Below are positions 19,301-29,218 of a DNA stretch of 30,000 nucleotides, piece by piece (positions within the stretch are counted from its first letter, which is position 1; each line of letters starts with the position of its first letter). The DNA comes from Nymphaea colorata (lineage: Eukaryota; Streptophyta; Magnoliopsida; Nymphaeales; Nymphaeaceae): NCBI RefSeq assembly GCF_008831285.2, contig NW_022204611.1, forward strand, positions 1-30,000, given 5' to 3'. The position numbers and the translations under genes were made by a program. Under the pieces are notes generated by a model, which did no database searches, was not told the DNA's origin, and worked only from the letters and a program-made list of their open reading frames with translations.

Positions 19301-21451
19301 ACCACCGCATTTTAATGATTAAGCTGGTTGTATCCACTATTTGCAGTGACTGTAAAGTTAGCTGCATTCTTGGATCCTCCGTTGGAGATGTTAAGGTAGA
19401 TATTCTTCTCATACAGTAGAGGCGGTAACTATTTGAAGCATGTTGCGGGCAAGGGAAGTGAATATCCGAACCTAATACACTTAGGACTGCCATCGATTGC
19501 AATAGTGTATGGTCTTATGTGGGACTCATAGGCGAAAAGCTCATATGGATGAGTGGAATTGAGGGCAAAGATGTTGCTGATATCGTCTTCGATTCTTTTG
19601 TATTTGGTGGGGAGGTCGAATATTTGATTAAGGGTGAATTATATGTCAAAGAGAGAAGCTTCTTGGCCATATACTGTTAGGTAAATCATTTACGTTGACT
19701 TATTGACGATGTAGCTTATCGTGTTCTTGGTATTGAAGCTGATTTGGGATGTGTTCGCCATGAACTAGTTGATAGTTGGATTGGGAACAGTCAAGGATGT
19801 AAGGAAATCAACGGCTCCATTTAAAGTTTTAACTGTTATGTTCACTTGAGTATCGTCTGTTTTGATGCCTTTGAGAAGCTTAGCTGAAGTAACATTTATG
19901 TGATAGAATTTATACTATCTGAGAGCGACTTCTTGCAGCGATCCTCTGCTCTAAGCGTAATAGGTGGAATTTACTTGGTCATAGCCAAGGAAAACTTCAT
20001 AGGGAATGCCTTATATATCCACTAAAGAATTTTCCACAATTAATTCGTATGTAGATCCGGCTTGTGCAGTGAAGATAAGTTGTCCATTAACTTACGATCC
20101 ATTGGTGACGGTTGTGCATGTCTTATTCTTATGCTTGATTTGGCACTATTGAACAGAGAATTGCAGGTACTCTGTATTGTTAACAAGATAGGTTTAGTTT
20201 ACATCCATAAATTGGGAATAGTTGATGAAGTAGGTGTAGCTTTTTAGGGAAGAGCCAGAGGATAGCTTTTAATGCTTTCGTTTATTAGCGAATAGCTCAT
20301 TACTTGCTGATTGATCAGAAGAGGCTGGTCTTCCTGGGATTCATAAAGTCCAATCTAGTAGCCGAAGCTATAAGGACCGTTGATGGATATAACTAGCAAA
20401 TCTTAGTATTCTTCTCGGCAGAGCTATCTGAGCATTGGCGAAATGACCATTTGGTAGCTCATGCCATTGACGCTTTCAAATGACTCCTAAATTCCCTCAC
20501 AATATTCGATGTTAAATGATCCATATCCTGCAAAAGCACTCAATCTAACGTATATACTTCCATATGATTCATCAGTGACGTTTGAAGCGTTGCTCGATGA
20601 GCTGGAACTAAGGTAGAGGGTGTAATTTAAGCTTTAAGATGTTTTGTATGAGATGGTGGAGTTTAGTTACAGTTTGGGAGGAAGCTAGATGATCTTTGCA
20701 TCGATAGCTGACCCTTTCTCACTCGATATCAAGACGTAAATGTCAGATACGTTTCCGAAAGTGGGAATGGGAAGCAATTGCCTGTAAGAACCATATGAAG
20801 TTGCAAGCACAGATACGCCTTGGTTGATTGAACTGTGAGGAATGGAATCAAACGAAGCAATGGCCTCAAATTCTCCTCCAACTTTACTAAAAGTGAACAC
20901 AATAGCAGCATTGGAAAATTGCTCAATTTCGCTTGCATTCACCTTTAGCACGGCAGCTGACGATTTAGCGAAACTCAACTAAGAGGTTTGGATTATTTGG
21001 AGTGGTATTTAATCGATTAGATCTATTTACATGAAATAGGCAACGCTTTCTGATGCCAAAACTGAAAAATACACGGTAACAGTCCGATTCTGAACGTTTC
21101 CTGAGGCATCAGAGAGGTCCATAACGCAAGTATTCAGCTCAGAGTGGGTGCACTTGTGAGTGTAGTTTGTCGCATTGGGGAATTTGGTGAACGGTTGATT
21201 GCTGTTGGGGTCATTCAGACTCAAAAATTAGGTGAATGGGGACTCCAGAGAGGGATTGAGAGTGACGGTGAGCAATTTTTTGCTTGCTTTGAAGGTGGAA
21301 GAGTAGTAAACATAGCCAGGACCATTGGGTGTGCTCACGACTCCCTGGCCGACAGCCAGCGAGGAGATCGTAGGCTGTTGCTGTGCAATAAGAGAGGAAA
21401 AATAAGGGTAACTATTAGAAGCCGAGTGACTATTCTGGCAGTTTTGACCAT
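16316..21451 (-). CDS. Giant type I membrane glycoprotein, unknown family
   Basis: About 1,700 residues. The N-terminus MVKTARIVTRLLIVTLIF reads as a signal peptide. A very long beta-rich ectodomain carries dozens of N-x-S/T sites (LNSTIS, NKTCTTVTNGS, NITVKTLNG, LTLNLTYSS) and scattered Cys. One transmembrane helix lies near the C-terminus (IVAIVVILLLAVMGGGIYGY, 16468-16540). A cytoplasmic tail of about 54 residues begins RYKKHKSK and ends YYVMEDEAK. Ectodomain segments of roughly 130-150 residues look loosely alike, perhaps repeated beta-sandwich modules. Dozens of TAA/TAG are read as Glu. Frame breaks, each one base short, at about 21398-21402 (T5 on minus), 20277-20280 (A4) and 19211-19220; longer non-20-nt introns are alternatives at the first two. 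Likely cell-surface; adhesion or receptor roles are inference. No domain family recognised. Confidence 0.75.
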
Positions 21452-21635
21452 ATTATTTTATTTAACTTATAAATATCATCCACGGAAGATATCAGCCACT
21501 TGCACCCGTTTGGCTCATCCACTAATCTTAACATCGTTTAATTAATTGAACCATAAATCATGCTTAGCTGGAAAAACACAAAGCTGGAAAGATTGATTAA
21601 AATTGAAATTATAATCTAATCAAGCATCCAAACAA

Positions 21636-22205
21636 ATGTCCAAAGATATCAGCCAAGCCCAACCTTCCAAGAACGACTTGTAGACTAATAAAAACGCATC
21701 AAAATGGGAGAAATTTACACCCACTATCAACAAGTTATTCATGAACAAATTACGAGGGTTGATTGAGGAATAATTCGCATTGAAGAATTTAGACAAGACC
21801 AAGAAGGATCTGTAGCAAAGATACGGAGTGCCTCAGGATTGCAAGATCTATAATTACAAACAGGCATAGACAAGAAGAATCAGCAAAAGATACGCTTCGT
21901 TGATTCCTGAGGAGGTGAAGCAGGATATCAACAAGACTAACAGATCGATGCTTTTCGGCTTGTCAGGCATATTGCTAGCAGGATTCACGTACTATGGAGG
22001 AGCGTATTATGTAAAAAAATACTCAAAATGGGGTAAATTGACTGCTTCCGGCATCTTTCAGAAGGCACTCGTGTACTGCATTCTTCTCAATACCACTAAC
22101 TACTTCATGCTGGTCAGGAACTCAGAGGAAATCGACATTATCTTTAAGCATCACACGCACTATGAAAAAGCAATTAGTAAATATGAAGAAGAAATGCTCT
22201 CCTGA
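21636..22205 (+). CDS. Two-helix membrane protein, unknown
   Basis: Not recognised. 189 residues, intronless. A soluble, charged N-terminal 105 residues (FTPTINKLFMNKLRGLIEEE; DLEQRYGVPQDCKIYNYKQA) is followed by two hydrophobic segments, MLFGLSGILLAGFTYYGGAY and ALVYCILLNTTNYFMLV, and a charged tail ending SKYEEEMLS. In-frame TAG/TAA read as Glu add the N-terminal part. Its start is 184 bp from the divergent giant gene and its stop is 28 bp from the DNAAF3 stop. There is no presequence, so location (ER or mitochondrial) is open. Confidence 0.7.
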
Positions 22206-22233
22206 TCAAGTTATATGTATGATATTACTGCAA

Positions 22234-23824
22234 TCACTGCTTCCTATATATGAAATAATCCGTATCTTCAGCCACAGCCTTAAAGCTAGCATCCTGCTAT
22301 ATGAGGCTTTGCAGTTTGCCATTCAGCTCTGCTCGTTCCTCCTTCTTTTTGGGAATAAGATAGGTGGCCTTTTCGGTGAGGAGCATTCCTTACTTTTTGA
22401 CCAAACTATGCACTCCTTTTGTGAGATATGCCGAATGGATGAATCCTAATACTACAACATCGAAAAATCCTTCATATTTTTTAGTGATTAGTTTTTAGTT
22501 GTTCATGGCCATGAGGTGAACTGAAAGGTTGTACTTGGTGAACCCTGGAAGAAGTTCTGCCTATTTCTACACTGTGATTTATTTGGAGTTGATGATTTAT
22601 ACCTTTTTCTTTTGCTCTTCTTCATCAGAGTCAAGAGCTTCCTCCTGCTTCTTGGGCTAAACCTTTTCTGAGGGGGTTTATATTTTTTCCTTTCCTTAGG
22701 CTATTTCTTCTTACTACTATTTGATCTACTTGAGTTGGTTTTTTCTCTTCTTCTTTTCCTCATTCCTCTGTTCCAGTTTGATCTTTGTTTCTTCGTCTGC
22801 CCGGTAGTAGTCTCTAAAGTGCTTCACGTACTCTTCTCCTTTTTCGAGCATGTTCAGCCAGTAGTTCATATTGTACTATGCGATTTAAACCGAGTGGCCG
22901 ATGAACTTGAGATTAGCTTTTTTGAAGAGCAAATCATGCTGTTTGTAGTCGCACCGCACACCCAGTGCCACGTAGGGAGAAACAACGATATCTCCCCAAT
23001 ACCCTCTCACCAGACAGCTGGTCCTATCTTCCTTTTTCTTCCCTGAGGCGTAGCTGGAAAGAGTGCGGTTGGGCTATGAGTATTTGCTGAAACGCTGCTC
23101 GAAGGCAAGTCCGGTGAGTCTCCACTCCTTGTAGTGGTAGTAGTGGACGATGGGAGCGCAGGGCATCAGCAGCATGTTGTAGTCCCAATCCACCAAATTC
23201 GCCCTGTAATCGTATCTCTCCCGATAGAGATATCTCAATTTTTGGTCTCTCAGTTTTTCCATCTCGAAGGGAATTTTCACTACTTATCACCATGCTTACT
23301 TGACCAGGACTGTATAATCTCGCTCAGCTCGTCCCTCTCTTCGAACTTGAGCAATTTGAGGTGGACGAACTTCTTGAGAGGCGTGGCAATCTTTTTTTCT
23401 GAGTGTATGAAGTTGAGCAGATCTTCTCTCAAATTGTGAAGATACCTGGCATTTCTTTCTCTACGTTGAGGAAGGACTACTTAATCATGGAGTTTCCGAA
23501 GAGATCAAGAAAAAGCTCGATCCTTTCGTCGAAGTTCAAGGCAGTTTCGTGGATGACGTGCAGGAAGAGGAGGCACCGAGAAAGCAGTTCCTTGTTTGTT
23601 TCGTGGAAATATATCTAGATATTAGCGTATTTTCTGTCCTTTTGCGATTGCTATTCGGCATTGATGTCGCATAGGGTCTTCAGGATGTGACGAATGTCAG
23701 AACACCCACTCAGCAAAATGCGAACAGGACTCTCAGGAGATGCGTTTTTGTAGTGTTGGAGGACGTTGGTGGCCGGGGACATGCCCCAGTACTGGATGTG
23801 TCCAATTTGATTTACTATTTACAT
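22234..23824 (-). CDS. DNAAF3: Dynein axonemal assembly factor 3
   Basis: Cytoplasmic factor for preassembly of ciliary dynein arms (PF22 in Chlamydomonas), expected in a ciliate. 516 residues. N-terminal block IQYWGMSPATNVLQHY and VRILLSGCSDIRHILKTL, then LLSRCLLFLHVIHE and ERIELFLDLFGNS match the human order. The middle has RYLYRERYDYRANLVDWDYN, IVHYYHYKEWRLTGLAFEQR, then GYWGDIVVSPYVALGVRC. A Lys/Glu-rich low-complexity insert (about residues 350-410) precedes a C-terminal domain with PGFTKYNLSVHLMAMNN and FFDVVVLGFIHSAYL. Introns of 20 nt at 23426-23445 and 23280-23299. Start ATG 23824 is followed at once by TAA (Glu). Stop TGA 22234-22236. No frame breaks. Confidence 0.93.
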
Positions 23825-23956
23825 GGCTTTTAAATTATTTTAAATCAAATACTATCGCTTCTCCTTCGCTGGCCTTCCATACCGATAATGTTGAATGTTT
23901 AGATAAATATCGTACAGTATATGCTCAAAGCTGGTGAGGTGAGTAATAAGGCGGTC

Positions 23957-23970
23957 TTATAATATAATAA
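23957..23970 (+). promoter_or_regulatory. TATA-like element before the TFIIH p44 gene
   Basis: TTATAATATAATAA ends 6 bp before the ATG at 23976, in the 151-bp gap between divergent DNAAF3 and p44. It resembles the AT-rich leaders before several other genes here. Function is inferred from position. Confidence 0.35.
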
Positions 23971-23975
23971 CCCCC

Positions 23976-24883
23976 ATGATCCAAAGAATGAACAAGGCGG
24001 ATGAAGTCGACCTAATCGTTTCCAAGGCTGCAGACGAAGTCATCGAAATCGTTGCTCCCTAGGCGAAGAACCAGATCGTGCACACGCTGCGTGCGGTGAT
24101 CGTGGTGATAGACCTGACCAAGTCGATCAACATGAAGGACTTCAAGCCCTCCCGGCTGAGCACGGTCACCACCATGCTCAAGTACTTCTTCAAGCGAGCC
24201 AAGGAAAACACCCCCATCATCAAGTTCGCCCTCGCCATCGTCGAAAACGAGACATGCAAATTCCGGTCCCACTTCACCTACGACCTAGAATGCCTGTTTT
24301 AAGAATTAGACAAGCTGAAAGTGGCAGCGGACTCCGGCCATTTCTCTATGGAAAACACGCTGAGAAGTTGTCTGTATGAATTCGACGGAGTTATTGGCTA
24401 GTTCCATAAGGAGATCCTGGTCATCCAGTCTTCTCCGCTCACCAAGGACGTGCGGAACATCTTCGACACCATAGAGATAATCAAGAGCTCAAAGATAGCG
24501 ATCAACATCATCAGTTTGGTGGGGTGGACCAACGTCTATGTGGTACAGATCTACTTAAATAGAAACTGATCGAAGCGGTGAAGGGCCAGTACGTGACTGT
24601 AAGCTCTGGGGAGGAGTTTAAGAAGATGGTCAGCAGTTTGGCCAATCCGCCGGCCTTTGATGAGGATTCGGTTGTGCTGAGCAAGTTGAAGATGGGTTTG
24701 TGCAAAAAGGAAAATCTTCAAAATGAGCGTCTCTGTCTGTGCCACTTCTAACGCTGCAGGACGTATTACACTTGCAACATTTGCGAGGCGACGATATGCA
24801 AGGATCCGCCTGTGTAGTGTCCCGTCTGCGAGACCATTCTCATCCTGCCGACTGATCTCTACAACCACATCATTATCAACTGA
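23976..24883 (+). CDS. GTF2H2: TFIIH core subunit p44 (SSL1/GTF2H2)
   Basis: Subunit of the general transcription and nucleotide-excision-repair factor TFIIH, where p44 stimulates XPD helicase. 295 residues, shorter than human p44 (395). The von Willebrand A domain starts AVIVVIDLTKSINMKDFKPS (family VVDxSxxMxxxDLKPxR) and runs through KFALAIVEN, MENTLRSCLYEF, KEILVIQSSP and IAINIISLVG. C-terminal zinc-binding region: LCLCHFERCRTYYTCNICEA then CPVCETILILP, with the expected C-x-C and C-x2-C pairs. One 20-nt intron at 24543-24562. Three or more TAA/TAG read as Glu. Stop TGA 24881-24883. The first ATG is used; MNKADEV at 23988 is possible. Confidence 0.92.
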
Positions 24884-24908
24884 TTAGAAGAAAATCATTA
24901 ACATCATA

Positions 24909-27128
24909 TCAAACGCTCCCGTTCCATTCCTCGATCTCGAATTGCTTGTCGCTCTTGTAGATGTGCTTCAGCAGGTCCTTCCCCACGATGTCGTCGAATT
25001 TCTATGTTGAGTAATGCTTGAACTCCTTGGGGATGTAGGGGCCCTCCATCGTCTCGTTCAGAAGGGCGTTCCAGTCGAATCCTTTGAAGAAATCGTGGCT
25101 TTTGATCTTTTCGAAAGTGGTGGCGTTTCTTTGCTTGGGGTTCTTGATGAGCAGAGAAGTGATCAAGCTTTTAGCGTTTTCGTCCTTCATGAACTTGGGG
25201 AAGCTTAGATTGTATTTCTTGATAGCCGTGTACACTGCGTAAGGGTCTCCTGATGCGTTTTCGCCGAAGGGCAGACCGTAGCAGAGGAATTAGTAGAGGA
25301 GGCATCCGAGGGACCAAAGGTCGACTTAGAAGGAATACCCATTTCCCTCAAAGACCTCAGGAGCCATGTAGTGTGGAGTCCCAATGATGGTGAATGTCTT
25401 GAAGTATGTATCGGCAGTGAGTTCCTTGGCAGTGCCCATGTCGATGAGATAGACTTTTCCGCGATAGTCGATGACTGAATTTTAGGGTTTGAGGTCGCGG
25501 TAGACGACGCTGTTGGAGTGGAGGTACTCGATGGAGACCATGAGGCAGGCGAAGTAGTATTTGACCATCTCCATGCTCATGGACTTGATCTCTCGGATGA
25601 CGTCGAACATCTCCTTCCCGTGGATGTATTCCATTAGTAGGAAAACGTAGTTCTTGTCGTGGAAGGCCTTCACGAAGCCCACGATGTAGGGGAAGATGGT
25701 TTTCTCCAAGATTTGCTTCTCCTGTAGCACGCTGGCCTCCATTTCTTCCTTCTTGATCTCCTCCTTGGAGAGGCATTTAATCGCGTACAGATTAGTCCCG
25801 TACTGGATATTCTTTACTAGGAAAACTTGCCCGAACTGTCCCTCTCCTAGTTTCTTCAGATACTGGAAATCTTTGAGATAGATCTTATTTTTGGGGGTGG
25901 TGTTCTTTTTATACAATTTTTGTATCTTTTTCTTGCTGCTCAGGCTCTAGAGTAATGTTTCTGCCTTCTTATAAGACAAATAACAACAATTCCCATCCTC
26001 GTTCTTGACCAGTTTGGAGCAAATATAGGTCTTGCTCGCCCATCCCTCCTCGTTGAACACGCAGCCCTCCTGCGTGTTGTTGATCTTCCCCTACAGGCAA
26101 ATCACGAAACCGTTATACGCCGAAGGATCGATGGTGGCTTTGTCCTTCACGTAGAAGAGCTGGAACTCGGTGATGAGCTGGTTGATCTCGTTGGGAGGGA
26201 GGGTCTTGAAGATGGGCGACCGCATGAGTGCCCACTTCTTGGTGTTGTAGTACTTGAGGTTGTTGATGGAGGATCCGAGGGAATTCTAGATTTCCTTCCT
26301 GCTGATCATCGAGCAGACCACCTTGGTGATCGCGATGGCCGTCCCCGACCTCTTCATGTTCTCCTCTAGCGACGCCTCTCCGAAGATCTCTCCAGCGTTG
26401 AGCAGGATATCATGCTTTCCCTCGATCTGGATCTTGATGTTGCCTTCGGTGATGATGTACATGGCCTGCGCGTCGTCTCCGGCTCTGAAGATGACTTCAT
26501 CTGCGTGGAAGACGACCACTTTGATGGTGTTGGCGAGGGTGTATTTCTGTTTGTTGGTGAGGGAGGAGAACATGGGGACTGCCTTGATGGCGTCGGCGTT
26601 TTTGGATTCCTCTTCCAATTTCATCTTCTGGAGGGTTTTGCGGTAGAGCGCCGGCTTCATGATGAGGAACTAGCAGCTCTTGGTCTGGCAGGAAATAGAA
26701 GCGCTTCTGGCAGCCTTGAACAGCAGGGCCATTTCTCCGAAGGACTGTCCCTTCTCGAGGACGCGGATCAGCTTGCCGTCGATTTCCACTTCGACTTTGC
26801 CCTTGTAGATGAGGAAGAAGCAGCTTCCTATTTCTCCCTGTTTGAAGATGTATTTGGTCTATTGCGAGCGTGCGTAGATCATCTCCTCGCAGACGCCCTT
26901 GAGTTCTGGCTTGGTGAGTGAGGAGAAGAGTTGGTGTTATTCCAATTTTTCAATGGCGAATAGAAGTTGCGTTTCCGTGAGTTTGTTGGAGACTATTTAT
27001 ATTTTTTCGGTTATAGCCTCTGTGAGGTCCACGGAGTTCCTCCTGAAGTTTTTATTCTTCTGCTTGTGACGTTTACCGTCGATGAGACTGGGAGGGTTTT
27101 CAGTATCTATGGAATGAGAACAGCCCAT
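24909..27128 (-). CDS. cGMP-dependent-protein-kinase-like kinase (PKG)
   Basis: 739 residues, intronless. N-terminus MGCSHS has Gly2 and Cys3 as for myristoylation and palmitoylation. First CNB domain ends in a normal phosphate cassette (FGEMALLFKAARSASIS); second likewise (FGEASLEENMKRSGTAIAI). A third CNB-like domain (about residues 288-385) has no FGE cassette. Kinase domain from about residue 415: [66 protein letters not shown]. The DFG motif is DMG, with the catalytic and metal-binding Asp kept. Glu of DLKPEN is TAA (25482-25484) and Glu of LLYEF is TAA (25290-25292). Short C-terminal AGC tail (KEFKHYST, FDDIVGKDL) ends at TGA 24909-24911. Probably at cilia or plasma membrane by lipidation, which is inference. 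Confidence 0.93.
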
Positions 27129-27304
27129 TTTCTAATATAATTTCTATTAAAGATTATATGGAAGATTAAAAGCGCAAATCAATTATTCACTACTAAATGG
27201 TAATCCCAACCCAAGCCTCCCCGCCCCGCCAGCACCACCCCACCGCTGCGGCAATCGTTTTGGATCAGTGAAAAGGCGGCGCTTGGTTATAATCCATAAA
27301 GTCA

Positions 27305-29218
27305 TCATTTGTTCATCAGGTTCTTGAAGACGGTGGTGATCTCGTCCACCAGGTTGTTGAAGATCTCGCTCAACTGCTTCCGGTCCACCTTCGGGTCCTG
27401 GAACTTCATCTGCTTCAGCTTGTTCAGCTGCACGCCCGTCTGGCTCTTCAGGAAGGCGAAATTGATGCGGTCCGGACGCTTAGCCGTCTCCACGATGGCG
27501 CGCTGGGCCAACTCGTAGTAGCGCACGATCGCCTTCATCATGCCGGTCGTCTTAATCGATAATCGATTACCTTCTAGAGGGGGCAGGTGAAGTCGTGCTC
27601 AGAGAAAGCGTTCTGCTGCAGGAACTCTCCCTTGATGATGTTGGCGATCTCGAGGGTGAGCTTCTGGTCCTCGGAGAGGGAGTCCTTGCCGACCAGTTGC
27701 ACGATTTCGTTGAGTTCCACTTCCTCGTGCAGGATTTCCTTGATCCTCTGTCTGAGGCTGGAGAACTCCTTGTCGTAGTTCTCGTTGAAGTACTTGTCGA
27801 GCTGTCTCTCGTAGTTGGAGGTGGAGATGGTCCAGTTGACGGAGGGGAAGTGCTTCTTCTGGGCCAGTTTTTTGTCGAGTCCCCAGAAGACCTGCACGAT
27901 GGAGAGGGTGGAGGTGGTGACGGGATCGGCGAAGTCACCGCCGGGAGGACTCACAGCGCCCACGATGGTGATGGATCCCTTACGTTCAGGAGATCCGAGG
28001 CAGGTCACCTTACCTGCTCTCTCGTAGAACTGTGCGAGTTTGGTGGCAAGATAGGCGGGGTAGCCGGAGTCACCGGGCATCTCTGCCAGACGGCCAGAGA
28101 TTTCTCTGAGGGCCTCTGCCCATCGGGAAGTGGAATCAGCCATCATGGAGACGTTCCTGCCCATGTCGCGGAAGTACTCGGCGAGAGTGATGCCGGTGTA
28201 GATGCTGGCCTCTCTGGCGGCGACGGGCATGTTGGAGGTATTGGCGACCAGGGACGTCCTTTGCATGATAGAGACTTCCTTGCCGTTCTTGATGGTAGTG
28301 AGGGCGGGGAATTCCTCGAGCACTTCAGCCATTTCGTTTCCGCGCTCACCGCAGCCGACGTAGATGATGACCTCGCTGTTGGAGTGCTTGGAGAGGGCTT
28401 GGGAAATGCAGGTCTTTCCGCAGCCGAAGGCGCCGGGGATGGCGCAGGTTCCGCCGAGGATGGAGGGGAACATGGCGTCGAGGACTCTCTGTCCGGTGAT
28501 GAGGGGGACGTCTCCTGCGAGTTTTTCGACGATGGGCCTGGGCTGTCTGACTGGCCACTTGTGGCTCATGGAGTACTTGGTCCTCTTGCCGTCGAGTTCG
28601 AGTTCGAGGACTTCCTCGTGGATGTTGTAGGAGCCGGCGGGGGCGACGTAGGTGACTCTGCCCTTGCACTTGGGAGGCACCAGGATGCTGTGTTCGGAGA
28701 AGAGACTGTTCTCGTAGACGGTACCGAAGATGTCGCCCTGTGAGAGGATGTCCCCCTACTTGATGGAAGTTGGTCGGAATTACCACAGCTTGGTCGGGTT
28801 TAGTGAAGGCACGTCTACACCCTTAGGCACGAACACGGATTGAGAGTACTCAGCAATGACCTTGAGGGGACGCTGGATACCGTCGAATATCTGATCAAGG
28901 ATGCCTGGACCGAGTTCCACCGATAGCGGTTGTTTAGTTCTCTCAACAGGATCGCCCACGGTCAGGCCGGCTGAATCGTCAAGCAGTTACATGTGTCTTC
29001 GTAGCACTGGATGTAGGCTGAGTCTCCGTCCAGTTTGATGATCTCTCCGACCAGTTTGTCGTAGCCCACCTTCACCAGCTCGTACATCTTGGATCCTCCC
29101 ATTCTTTCGGCGACGACGACTGCATAGGGCGAGACTTACGCGGTCCTGAGACTTTGAAGATCTTTCCGTAGGAACTCTCCTTCTCGCGAAGCTACTCAAT
29201 GTAGGTCTTTTGCTCCAT
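27305..29218 (-). CDS. ATP6V1A: V-type proton ATPase catalytic subunit A
   Basis: Catalytic ATP-hydrolysing subunit of the V1 sector that acidifies vacuoles and endosomes. 617 residues, equal to the human length. N-terminal barrel with [13 protein letters not shown] and LSVELGPGI; Walker A GAFGCGKT at about residue 249; [36 protein letters not shown] (Walker B region); [32 protein letters not shown]. Three 20-nt introns at 29120-29139, 28971-28990 and 27551-27570, each needed to keep family sequence. TAA at 28780-28782 falls at the conserved W-E-F glutamate. No frame breaks. GC-rich codon use fits high expression. TGA at 27305 is directly followed by a second TGA-spelling triplet. It is 177 bp upstream of the PKG start on the same strand. 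Confidence 0.98.

Noticed and set aside
27595-28743. Long open frame on + antisense to V-ATPase A (382 codons)
   Set aside because: It mirrors GC-rich, highly conserved coding sequence of V-ATPase A, has Gly/Asp/Leu-biased composition and no family resemblance.
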